Source: Parascedosporium putredinis
Lineage: Eukaryota > Ascomycota > Sordariomycetes > Microascales > Microascaceae
DNA: 64,000 bases
Assembly (NCBI GenBank): GCA_949357655.1
Contig: CASHTG010000019.1
Coordinates: forward strand, 1,178,001-1,242,000
Reading direction: 5' to 3'
Translations under genes and position numbers: made by a program
The notes under the pieces: model-generated
Databases searched by the model: none
What the model saw: the letters and a program-made list of their open reading frames with translations, nothing else
Told to the model about the DNA's origin: nothing
Part shown: positions 49,092 to 60,300 of the stretch, piece by piece
Layout of the letters: every line of letters starts with the position of its first letter
How positions within the stretch are numbered: the first letter of the stretch is position 1

Positions 49092-50139
49092 TTACGTCCC
49101 CGACATCTCAACCTCGCGCTCTCTCGCTTCAGCCGCAACTTCTTCGACGACCTCGCGGAGCAGGGCGTTGGCGGCGTCGATGTCGGCGCAGATGCGCTCG
49201 AGGGCAGCGGTGAGCTCGGCGATCTCGGTGCGCTGGGCCTGACCTCGGCGAAGAGGCGCTCGTTGTCGGCCTGGGTGTTTTGCAGCTTGGCGTTGAGGTG
49301 GGATTGGGAGGCGGTGAGGGGCCGGGAGAGGTGGGCTTGAAGAACCGTCGTGGCGGGGAGGAGATGGGGACTGCGGTGTTGGGACAAGGAGAGAGGAAGT
49401 AGAAAAACGTTAGTCTTGGTTTGCTACTCGACGGACTTTTTTCGTTGGCTCATATTGTGTCCTGATATTCAAAAAAGAAGACAAAAAAATGGAGGGGAGA
49501 CGTACGGAGTGGGTGGCTCTGCGTCGGCGGGAGAGGATTTGCGACGGCGGATGGCTTCGGAGACGAGGCTTTCCAGCTCGTTAAGCTTGGGGTGACGGCT
49601 CGGAGTTCCATGATGCGCTCGAATTCCATCTTTGATCGCGGGGGTTAGTAAAATCAAAAGGGGCACCAACGGAAGAAAAGGGCAGAAAAGTTGGGCAAGC
49701 AAGCAGCACGCGCGGGGAGGGGAGGGGTATATCGCGCGCAATGTCCCCTGTCTCTTGAGCCCTCGTCTTTACCCAGAGAGAGGGCCGTGATGTCGTACCT
49801 TGCACTTGGATTCCATCTTTTCCACCATGGTCTTCCGCACGCCCTTGAGCAGGTCGGGGATTTCGCGGCAATGGTGGGGTAGCACGCCGCCAGGTTCTCC
49901 CAGCTAATCTTGTTGAGGGTGTGCGCCAAGCTCGTCGCGAACAGCTCCTGCAGCCTCGCGGCGCGCGGGCCGGGCGTCACGGCCGTGTGCGGCGCCGGTA
50001 AAGGGGGAACCGGGGCTGTCTGGATTGTTGTTGTCGCGGCCCTCGAGGTCGTGGTCGCTTTCGACGCCGTTGGCATTGTCGTGGTTCGCGACCGTTTCTG
50101 CGGGTTGCGCCTCCGCGGTGGAGGGCCTTCGGCGGACAT
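49092..50139 (-). CDS. NNF1: Kinetochore protein Nnf1 (MIND/Mis12 complex)
   Basis: Subunit of the Mis12/MIND complex that links the inner kinetochore to the Ndc80 complex; nuclear and essential in yeasts. Three exons: 50139-49799, 49629-49506 and 49370-49092. Both donors are GTACG-type; acceptors are AAAG and CGCAG. The N-terminus is a disordered Ser/Thr/Pro-rich tail. The Nnf1 region starts RLQELFATSLAHTLNKISWE, continues NLAACYPTIA..REIPDLLKGVRKTMVEKMESKC, then exon 2 KMEFERIMELRAVTPKLNEL, and exon 3 coiled-coil helices (NAKLQNTQADNERLFAEVQA, ELTAALERICADIDAANALL). It ends REREVEMSGT. Single C or G losses at about 49867-49870, 49589-49592 and 49240-49243 interrupt the frame; restoring three gives 747 nt (248 aa), normal for the family. 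The promoter is shared with the divergent CCDC90-type gene. Confidence 0.88.
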
Positions 50140-50878
50140 GGTTCAGATGTGAAAAGAGTAGAGACGAGGAAAAAAGAAGGGAAGGGAGGGGAAAAGGAAA
50201 AAAAGGAAGAAAAAAGCCGGGTGCCTGGGTTTTCCCTTCTCCCTGTTTTTCTCCCGCGATTGAATGGATCCTCTGGTTCTTGGAAGTTTGGCAAACCCCC
50301 GTTCACTTTGGGCCTGCGGACGTTGCGAATGGAGGGGCGGACGAGGGTTTTGTGACGTTGGAAAAGACGCGCTTGGCATCGAGCTGGGGCTTATCGGCGC
50401 GCGCCGCGCTCTTTCTCCCCGATCCAATCTCATTATCTTATCGTCACGTGTAGATAAGTGTTTTACAGTGGCCCGCAGGTGAGGTGCCCGTGGAAAGGCC
50501 CGCCAATGCGTTCACTGCTTTGACTGTCCACGCCTCGGTCCGGGAGCCGAGCTCATCCAATCCCTGGAGCATGGGTCATCATTGAACCTCGACTTGGCCC
50601 GCCTCCTACACACAACACCACACAAAAACCGGTTCGAACCAGGCACGACTACCCCTTCTACTTCCCACACCCCGCCCCGACCTGAGAAGAGCAAGGTTTA
50701 TATCGTTCTCCCGCTACACTTTTGCCAGCCCGCTCGTGACTACTGGCTCCCCCTTTCCCTCTGCCCTATGTGCGCCCCTCTTATCACCACAACTCTCCTC
50801 GCCGCCCCGCCGCCCTTTTTTTTTTTTTTCTTTTTTCTTTTTTAGTGCTATGTTGATAGCAGACAAGCCTACGATACA
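50140..50878. promoter_or_regulatory. Divergent promoter, NNF1 / CCDC90-type gene
   Basis: 739 bp between two divergent start codons, so it must contain both promoters. A purine-rich tract (50155-50215) adjoins the NNF1 start, and a C/T-rich stretch with a long T-run (50818-50840) adjoins the other. A GGTTCGAACC palindrome at 50631-50640 has no tRNA context. Confidence 0.6.
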
Positions 50879-52213
50879 ATGCCGCCAGCCAACCGACTCA
50901 CGTTCCTATACCCCCGCCTAGCGCGGGCGCTCCGGGAAGCCGAGCCTCTCACGCGCACAAGACCCTCCCTCGTCAGCCAACCCGCCGCGAACCGACGCCA
51001 CACGACCAACACCCGAAGGCACGGTAAAGCCGTGCAGTTCAAGTCCGCCAAGGACGCCGAGGCCAACCAGGCCAAAGAAACTACTACCGCCGCCGCCGCC
51101 CCTCCGCCGCCGCCGCTGCCGAGCCCCCACCGCCGAGCAAGAACCCTCCACCGAAGACCCACCAGCAAAGGGGTCCTCGCACGTCGCTACCGCCCCGGCC
51201 GCGGACGGCGCCTCTCCCGCACAAGCCGCCGAGGAGGCGAAGCGAGCCGAGGAGGAGGTGCAGGAAGTCAAGAGCGAGGCGAAAAAATCGGGCCCCATGG
51301 AAACGGTGCTCTACATGAACGGCCCGCCCGGCTCCATCGCCTCGGTCAAGGCCCACCCCCGCTGCCGTTTTCCCACTTCTTCGACAGCTACGCCATGGTG
51401 AACCGCCTCGTCGAGGCCGGCTACGCGCGCCCGCAGTCCGTCACCATGATGAAGGCCATGCGCGAGCTCTTGCGGGACAAGATGACGGCCGCCCAGGAGG
51501 ACCTGGTCAGCAAGAGCGACGTTGATAATGTAAATCGAGCTTTCCCCCTCTTCCCTCCTCTCAAGTCGTTCTCACGACGAGGCAACGAGCTAACCCTCTA
51601 TTTCCTAAATGCACAGGAGACATATCTATTCAAGGCCGCCTGCTCGGAACTCAGCACAGAAGTCAAGAATAACCGCCGCGCCGCCGACGAGGTCATGCGC
51701 GAGCAGCGTATGCGCCTCCAACACGAGGTCGACGTGATATGGCAGACCCTCAACCACGAACTACTCACCCTCAAAGACACCGTCCGCGGTCTCTTCGACG
51801 ACCGTAAAATGGCCGTCCGCGAGGAGCAAAGGCCAACGCTGGCTCCGTACGTCTCTTGATCAGCCCCTTCCCTCTCCTTGTGTCCTTCTTGACTCTCTCT
51901 GCGAGCACACCCAACTAACCCACCCCCAGATCCAAAAATCAACTACAAAATCTCCACCGTCCTCAGCAGCGACATGAAATCCGACATCGAGGGCCTCCGC
52001 TGGATCCTCATCCGCCGCTCCGCCCTCGGCATCGCCTTCATGGCCGTCGTCAGCCTCGCCACCCTCCGCTACGCCGCCTACGTCAAGCAGCAGCGCAAGG
52101 AGGAGGCCGAAAAGTCCAGGCGCCAGGAAGAGGAGCGCAGAAAAATGTTTGCCGGCGCCGGCGAGGTCCGCGGCCCCGTGACGGACCCCGACGAGATCCT
52201 CGCGACTGCCTGA
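50879..52213 (+). CDS. Mitochondrial CCDC90/DUF1640 family protein
   Basis: Member of the DUF1640 family (yeast Fmp32, animal CCDC90/MCUR1 type): inner-membrane coiled-coil proteins, with reported roles in respiratory-complex assembly or calcium-uniporter regulation. Fungal homologues are often mislabelled MOZ acetyltransferase. Three exons: 50879-51529, 51617-51846, 51930-52213. The N-terminus is Arg/Ser-rich like a mitochondrial presequence (RLTFLYPRLARALREAEPLT). An acidic linker contains METVLYMNGPPGSIASVKAH. The DUF1640 core is HFFDSYAMVNRLVEAGYARP and coiled coil (ELSTEVKNNRRAADEVMREQ, KINYKISTVLSSDMKSDIEG); then a membrane helix (RSALGIAFMAVVSLATLRYA) and a charged tail ending PDEILATA. 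Frame losses lie near 51120-51134 (two), 51355-51360, 51826-51833 and 51934-51938; restoring five gives 1170 nt (389 aa). Confidence 0.85.
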
Positions 52214-54021
52214 GTCTTTTTCTTTTTTTCCCCGGCTCTGCTCCGCTCGCTAAAGAAAAAGAAAAAGAAAATGACAGTAAATCGGGCCAACCTCATCCCG
52301 TCCACACGCCGTGGATTTGACCACCTTTTATTACTTTTCCTTTGTTCCCATTCTAGAATATCTTGTACGAACCCGGGTCGGGGTAACCCCCATCTAGCCT
52401 GGCGGGCCAAGAAGCCCAAACAGCCTAAGCGACTGCGTCGCTTCCACGACCATTTTCCTTTGTCGATGCCAATAAGGGGTGAGCAACAACATGGGCTCGC
52501 CGTGAGGTATGGCGAGGGCCTCGTTTTTTTACTTTATTCGATGACATAGACTACATGTACTAGAGGGATACCCTGGTTCAAACAAAGATCATACACAACC
52601 GCACACACACGCCCACATGCAAATATTGAATACCAGTGGGTTAGTATCTAGCGTAATCTCGCGGCCCTCTCTCGGGCCCGAACGCGCACGCAAACCAACC
52701 ATGGTATTCTTGTAACACAGTGCAATTCAGTATTTCGTAAGAGCAAGAAAGATTTTGATGCGTCAACCTACCTCTTGACCCATGTTTTGCTGGTGTCTGC
52801 CTGTGACGCCCAACTCGACAAGACACATCCGCACATGACGGTGAACCGGGAGAGGCCAGCCTCATAGATTAGATCATGGTGGCATAATATGAGGAAGTAG
52901 GTTCGTAAAGGATATCAATGCTTTCCATTGTCTTTTTGTGTACTCCGTCAAGAACTCGAGAACCGCTACTTGTTTTCCGTCCAACCCTCTTCCTGCTGCC
53001 GTCCGCTTCTTTTACTCCATAATAACAGAATACAAAGGTAGTCAAGACTCGCCATCATCCATTCCCTGTACGCAATTTGCGCCTTGAGGAGTGGGGACTA
53101 AGAGCAGTTCTTCAAAGCTAAACATACCATCCGACGGCCAGCACGAAGAGTGTCGGTTTACCCGAGTATAGATGACAAAAGGCCGCCGCACCTGTCCGGC
53201 AAGGAAAGGAAAATAGAAACAAGAAGTAAGATGTGAAACGGGAAATTGAATAAAAACAAAGAAGGAAAAGAAGGTAGCGGAAGCGAGGTGGAATAATCTC
53301 GATCGCCAGTCCTTCCCTTCGGGCGTATGTGTTGGAAAACCTCCAAAGTCATCGCTCCAGATAAAGATAAAAGAAGAGGGAGAAAAAGAAAAACCCATCC
53401 CATGGCCCCCTCGGCCCCCGAGGTATTCGGGATGGCCGGCAGGAATTTCCCAAGCCTCGCAGGAATTCCACTCGGCGACCCCACCACATATCCCCCTCAC
53501 GCTGTTGAGCAAAATCGCCAGCCCTTGCTCGAAAAAGCGTAATAGTAAAGACAGAGAATGGAATGTCGAACATCGTCTCGCTGCGTCGTTCGACAGCAAG
53601 GGTAGGTACTGGCAATTCATGCCTAGATTTATAGTTGCGCGAGTGTGTGGGTGGGTGTGTGTGTGTGTGTGTGTATGTTAAAGACGTCAGGTTACTATGC
53701 CTCGTGTCCCATATGTTCGATTGCATTCGTTTCAGTGAAAAAGATAAAAGTTCCAGCTCCCAAGGGGAAATGACGAGCTGTTTACCATGCCTGGTGTTCC
53801 GAAGTAAGATGCAGCATGAAATCAACAGTAATTATGATAGTAACAAATCGGCCGCTCTGCGGACTCTCCCAGAATATTATAAGGTGATGAGCGGCTGCCC
53901 TGTCATGTGTGTAAAAGGCAGCATTACAGGTGTGTTGTGTTATGTGCGCGAGAGGTGTTGCGTTATATGTGTGAGGGGCCAGCTAAATATGCGCCCATGT
54001 GTATCTGTCGGCTCGTGTCAT
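52214..54021. other. Convergent intergenic region, CCDC90-type gene / PUF3
   Basis: Contains the 3' UTRs of both genes and a GT microsatellite at 53654-53675. A 192-aa minus-strand frame (53042-53620) lies in what should be PUF3 3' UTR and has no domain. Nothing else is recognised. Confidence 0.5.
53654..53675. repeat. (GT)n microsatellite
   Basis: GT run downstream of PUF3, in its presumed 3' UTR. Confidence 0.9.
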
Positions 54022-57000
54022 CTATGCGTCTTGTACGACCACGGTTCCAGATGTCTGTTCGCCCTCCACCGCTGTGCTTGGCTTCTTTGGCTCCTCAGGT
54101 CCGTCGCCAGCGGCGCTCTCGTTGGTGCTCGGCGGGTTGCTGCTCTGCGGGCTGTTGGGCTCCATGGTCAAGACTGGCGTAGGGGTCGCCGAGTCCACTT
54201 GGAGCGCAGATGGGAGAGCAAGATGGGCCGAGGCCGGACGGCTTCCCGAGTTGGAGGAAGCCTTCGAGTTCGAATCATTCGGGGGCGGGCCCATGAGTTT
54301 CTCGAGGGCTTGCAGTTGCCGAGAAGAGCTCCCCTTCTTAAGAGCGAGGAGGTGAGGCCGCATTTCTTCGACAAACATCTCGCGGTCTGCTCCCTTGAGC
54401 TTGTTGAGCATTTTTCTACCAAAATTGTTAGTCTCTTGCCCCATCGTCTTTTTATCCTCGGCAAAGAGGGAGGAATGCGATGCACACGTACGAATGACAT
54501 AGTTGCCGTATTGATCCTTCATCATAAACTGCAAGGACGACGTGCCGTCTGTCGCTCCCGCAATCAAGCGTTCCCGAATCAGGCGGAGCTCCTCAATAGA
54601 TCCGAATTCGATGCACTTCTCAACAACATTAGAGGCAAACTTGTGCTTCGAGAGCGCCACAAGGTTGTCGAGGACAACGCCAATCATCAGCGAGCGATCC
54701 TCCGCTTTTCCATGTTCGATGACATGCTGGGCGACATAATTGCCGTATTGGTCAACAATAAGAACCGGCGCGCTCGCATGAAGCTCTGCCATGATGTCCC
54801 TCTTTTCTTCTTCGGTGCCATGTTCCAGCATCCTCTGGATGACGCGACAGCCGTACGGGTGCGAACCAAGAAGGCTGCACTGGTTCCTGAAAGCCTCCAT
54901 GATGAAGCCAATGTACTGTTTAGGCACTAGTTCGATAATCTTCTGTACCACATGGTTTCCGTTCTGGTCCCGAACAACCCTGATGATCTCGGGCTCAAGT
55001 TCGTTCACGAGCTCGGCTTGCTGTTCGACGAGGACATGCTCAAGCGCCTAGACGGGAGGGGAAGAGAAGGGTTAGAACTGGTTAAATATTCCCGAGCATA
55101 GGAGGAAGAGCATGACACAAATGGATAAGAACCCACCTTTTGGACCACTCGACAGGCATACATCTGCACCGAGAGGTCAACGACTTTGCCCTTCATCTGT
55201 GCCGCCAGCACCTTCTTTTGCACTTGATTTCCGTGCTCGAAGAATTTTTGAATGACATAGTTTCCAAACACATCTTTCATCAGCTGGATGGCATTAGGCT
55301 CGATCTCTCGGAAAACCTGGTCCTTTTCGTCGCTATTGGCCGTCTCTAATTTCGTCTGGATAAACCGGGACCCGTATTGATCCCCGCTGAATTCGACAAT
55401 GTGGCCGTAAATATCCTACGAGCCGCCGAGTTAGTTCTTGATATGCTAGGCCATAGGATAGTGCCTTTCAAAACTTACCTTGAGTTCATATCGTTTGGAC
55501 GACTTCGAGTTGGCTCGGAAGTCCTCGAGTAGTGCGCTCCTCATTCCTTTGCTGGGATCCTGGTCTCGAACGCCGCGAAGCGCGATACCTGCACCACCGG
55601 CGATATATGGATGGATTGCTAGAGGGTAGTTGGGCACCATGGCACCGCGGTAATTGGCTTGCGCGTACGGATCATACAGGTTGGGGTGGAAGCTGGCCGG
55701 GAACGAAGGGTTAAAGTATAGCCCAGACACGCTCGAGTAGAAGGGTTGCGCCGCTGCTGCCGCTGCGGCGGCGGCGGCAGCCTGATTCTGTTGGGGAACA
55801 AAAGTAGCACCGGGAGTGCTTCTCCGGTCACCTTCCTGGCCCAGTCTCAAGCCGCGCGATGCAGGTCGGGGCGCCCAGCTATCAGGGGGCGTGTACTGCT
55901 TGGCGCCTCCAGAAAACTTGGGGAGACATGCTCGGCGATGGACCCTCGCTTCGAAGGAACGTATTGGGCTTCAGATGAGTTGGATGAGCCGTCTAGAGTT
56001 GCGATTGCACCCATGTAGCGCTGCCCATGGCTTTCGCCAGGCCATGGCGGAGACGTCAACGAGGGGTCAAAAGCATGCTGACCAGGTACAAAGGGGAGGC
56101 TGCTGATGCCATTCGCACTCGGGCTGGAGCGCTCGTCCAACGACAGTCCTTTCATGCTTGGCAGGCCCGAGCCATCCACCTGCTGACGAGGGTTGAAGTC
56201 GTAGGCGTTTGCGGCATCGAGGCTATGGGTGGGGGCCCCAACGGTGTAGGGGAGTGGCTGGGCAAGGGATGCCCTAGATAGTCCCATGGACATGGAGTTG
56301 CTGGGGGTATGGCCTTGGAAGGGGAAGCGCTCCTGGAATCCTGGTGATTCGTTGGTGCCCCGAGATGGAGGCATGCTGGGATCTCTAGATGGACCATCAC
56401 CAACAGCCCGAAGTCTAGGATAATCGGAAGTGGAAGGACGGGCTTCCTGGCGACGAGACACGTCCATGTCGAAGCCGTTGATGGCACTCGGAAATCCTCG
56501 GACATCCTTCTCATCGTCTAGAAAGGACTTGGGTCGAGACGAAAAGCTACCCCTGATCGTGTGGCCAAAGGTTTGATCCTGGCTGCCAAAGTAAGAGTCT
56601 CGCTTACGGCTCGGGGATGAGCTGCCAGAGGCGTGGATGTTGGCGGGCGCAGCCTCGGCCGCGTTCCATACATTTTGAGCCCAGGGGTATCCTCAGAAGG
56701 CGGGAATGTCGAAGTGTTACCATTGTTCATCGTATCCTTTGACGCTGCTTGGTTAGGGTAGGAGTCATTGCTGGGGAAACTCGACGCCACGGTCCATTTG
56801 ACGTGCCCCTGCTGGCGGCGGGCACATCCCGTTTTTGTGTTGAGAAGGAGGCGGTTGACCAGATGTTGGGGATACTTCCATTGCCGAAAGGAGTGACGTT
56901 TTGCGGGGTCTTGTCATCTCGGACGGAAGTAGGGTTCGTGTAGTTGGAAAGACGGCTCGGCCGTGGCTATCAGAGAGCACAGATACGGATTAGCACTAAG

Positions 57001-57323
57001 GAAAGGAGGGATAGAGAAGTCATAACGGCAAAAGTACGGCAAGAGACGCGGAAATGAATGGAGGAGATACGGGATGCGGAAAGCAGATGGAGATGGATGC
57101 GTTCGGGGATGGGGAGAAAAGGAAGCATGCGACACCGGCGATGGGGTCAACGTGACAAGGCACAGAGTCAGGCAGGGGAGAGGAACTGTATGACTGTTGG
57201 GCAAAGAGCAGGAAGGCGATGCTCGGGATGTGAGGCACGACGATGAACCTGGTAAGATGAAAGGGTCTCTACTCACGGCAGACCCCATTGAGCTTGGGGG
57301 ATCTGCGCTGAAGCAGAAGTCAT
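54022..57323 (-). CDS. PUF3: Pumilio-family mRNA-binding protein (Puf3 type)
   Basis: Cytoplasmic RNA-binding protein; Puf3 relatives bind UGUANAUA in the 3' UTRs of nuclear mRNAs for mitochondrial proteins and control their decay and translation. Five exons: 57323-57277, 56966-55479, 55415-55137, 55047-54492, 54415-54022. A ~550-residue disordered N-terminus (Ser/Pro/Gln-rich with poly-Ala) precedes eight PUF repeats. Their recognition residues are DQYGSRFIQ, DVFGNYVIQ, MYACRVVQK, DQNGNHVVQ, HPYGCRVIQ, DQYGNYVAQ, KFASNVVEK and DQYGNYVI(QK), the canonical set. A Ser/Asn/Pro-rich tail follows. Single-base losses at about 57278-57286, 56789-56794, 56680-56688, 55920-55924 and 54411-54415 interrupt the frame; restoring five gives 2769 nt (922 aa). 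The start in a short first exon (MTSASAQIPQAQWG) before a 310-bp intron is likely but not certain. Confidence 0.9.
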
Positions 57324-60300
57324 GAGGGGCGAGAGCGAGCAAGTGTCGCGGATTGGCCAAGAAAGGATGATATGGGGAGTCCGATCGGATTATCGATGTA
57401 CAGACAAAAGTCGTCGAGCAACGCGGAGGAGAAGGTTATAGGATATCGTCGACGTTCGGTAAGGAGTTGGTTGGCACAAGGGGAGCGAGACGACGATGAC
57501 CAAAGGTAAGAACGAGAACGAGAAGAAAGAAAGAAAAAAGAGAGCGAGAGAGAGAAAGAGATGGCCGCGTCGATGGAGGAGAAGAATCGGAGGTTAACTT
57601 TCGGGTATTTATCAAGGACCTCGTTTCCTTCTGGCAGACAAATCGAGGCCGGCAAAGAGAAGAATCTTGTCAAGACACGAGGGAGAAGGATTGATAGTTT
57701 GCGCCGGGATTCTACTATATACTGAGGGCGGCGAAGATTGGCGCCGAAAATTATTGGCGTCGGGGAGAGTGGGTCGTCGGCGATGGTGAGGGCGGCCAAA
57801 AAGGAAGGAAAGAAAAAAACCGAGGGCGAAGAAAATCTAAAGGGTTTGGTTCTGAAGAGAGGATGATGGGGCAAGGTCTGAGATGGATTGGATCCAATGC
57901 AAAATGCGAAAGGAGGAGAGTCAGCAGCAGCTCGAGCCTTTGTTTGATGGGAGTTGGACAGGCCGAGCTAAAGCCAAGAATATTACCCTTTGCTCTCGCT
58001 GAGGAAGGGGCGGGCCAGGGAAGAGGGAAAGCGACAAAGCGACAAAAGACAGAAAAGGGCAAGAAAGAGCCAGGGCCGACCAAGGTGCGAAGGTGCGAAG
58101 GTGCGCGGTATGTAATTATGGGTCTGGGTCGTGGGTCGCAGTGTCCTCCAAAAGGGCTCGACTGCCTTTCATTCCTGCTTAGGGTGTTTTGGGTGTTTAG
58201 GGTGTGGGTGGAGGGGTGACATTGGTCAAGTCAATGAATTGCATCAAGGGACAAAGTATTAAAAGGGAGCACCACTTTTTTGAGGGAGGTGCGCTCAATG
58301 CTGCTCTGGTAAGGCTGATACTCGGAGCGAAGTAGCGTGGTATGGCAAGTGGTACTTGGACGGAAGATACAAAGTAGTGCGGTTGCCACCACGGTACTGA
58401 GGGTTTCTGTGCAGTCCCGTGCGGTTTGGTGTGGTTGCGGGTACCTCAAAAGCCTCCTCCCTTCACCAAGCACAAGGACGCACGTCGACGAACAAGGGAA
58501 GACCAGGACAGCAGCCGCCGCTAGTGAGGTCTCTCACCCTCTCCCTCTCCCTCTCTTATCGGCCTTTGAGAGATGCCAACCGCCAACCGCCAACCGAAGG
58601 GGATCGATGCAGCGCTGCAGTCGTAGTGGCGATTGCAACAGAAGTCGAGGTGCGGTGCGGGAAACTAGGGGGAGGAAGGGGGGAGCGCGATCAAGCCAGA
58701 TCAAGCCAAGAACGGCTTTGGGTTTTTAGTACACACATACAGCCCGATCCTGAAAGCGGGAGGAAAGCTCCAGGTCCCACAATTGATAGGATGGGTCAAT
58801 TGCAGAGTTAAAGGGTAAAAGAATCGGTGATGGATCACGGCGGGCAACTCGAGCCCGACAGCCCCAGTTCGGGAGGGGTTTTTCTTTGCAATTAAACGAC
58901 GGCGGTCCAGACTGGCTGAAACCTAAAAACCCTCGAAAACATATGGATCTATTCTTTTTGGACATTCAAGAGCGAAAAGCCGCGAGCAGCGGGAATAGCC
59001 CGTTATTTGCCCCCTTTTTCGGGTTTCCTTGCCTCAAGTGCTTCTTCCTTGTATTATTCTTTTTCGAAAAGGAACATTGAGAGAGGGCGATAAAACCAGG
59101 GGGCAGAACTCGAATCAACGAATGCCGAGCAAGTCTGGGAATGAACAACTTTTTTGTCCTTTGTGCTTCGAGATGTGTAACGTCCATGAGGTAGAGAGGA
59201 CAGAGGAAACACCAAGTATCCAAGAGGTCAGCACAAGATGGATGAGCACTATTACTACATGTGGCACGCGACAATCATAATTCTCGGAGTATATCCCTTC
59301 ATGCACCACCCACTATGAAAACATCTGCTCACATGAATTGCCTTTTCTCATGTCTTCTAATTGAGGGCATGAGAACACTTCTTTTCTTCTTCGCTTTCGA
59401 TCTCTTTCCTTTTCTTTCTTTTCTTCTAGATCTAGGTTCTACGTTCACATACGAAGTATAAAGATGAAGTATCAGGAGGAATAGCGAGGTACAGAGGCGG
59501 TAGACAGTCGGAGCTAATCTATTAAATAGAGCGAGCTTGATCGCATCAAATCTTAGTGCCAGTCTTGTTTCTTTTCAGCGTTCAATGCGAATTGACGCCA
59601 CCGCCATTGCTTTCATTGTTTGTTCCCCACGAAATTCGGGTATAAGCGTCCAACGGGAGCTGTGCAATCGCTCATTGCATTGGATGCCCCCTGCCGTCTT
59701 CCCCTCAAAGTTGTTGGGTGATGCCGGGATCTCTGTGCGCTCTAGTTCGGCTTGTCAGTCGGCGTTGTCGCTGGGTCACCGGCTTCGTCAACACCAGCTT
59801 GTTGCTTCTTTTGCTTGATTATCCTTCTTTTTCCTTTCGTGTCAATGAGATCCCTGTTGCGTACGAAGTATTTGGGGATACATTCATTCCAATAATAGTG
59901 AGCGTCGATCTCCGTCACAGGTATAATAAGCCATCAGCGAGCGGCACCCCATCGCCCGCCCGCGTGCAGATCAAAGAAGTCTCCCCTTAGTCCAACCGAT
60001 TTTGATTTTCTACGAGGGTTGTTTCTTTTTAGGGCCTGCTCTCATCTCCCTTTTCTTTTTCCTCTCTTCCTCTGAGCATCATCATCGACGGGCAACGTTT
60101 TTGGGGCATCTTGGTGAAACAGTTGGCCAAAAATAGAATACATGTAGATGACTTCGAGATGTCAAAAGGGGGGCAGTCTGAACTCCCAGTCTGAATTCCC
60201 AGTCTGAACTCCCAGTCTGAATTCCCAGTCTGAAGCCCCAGTCTGATCTTAGCTCCACAATGAGGAAAAGGCTGGATTCAGAAGTTGCCCGTCGAGTGTA

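Noticed and set aside
50625..50650. GGTTCGAACC as a tRNA B box
   Set aside because: No A box or cloverleaf can be formed around it on either strand.
53042..53620. 192-aa minus-strand ORF downstream of PUF3
   Set aside because: No domain, lies in the presumed 3' UTR, Phe/Ser-rich composition from CT-rich DNA.
58177..58215. Telomere-like TTAGGGTG/GGGTGTTTAGGGTGTGGG
   Set aside because: Irregular G/T-rich stretch, not tandem TTAGGG; too short to be telomeric.
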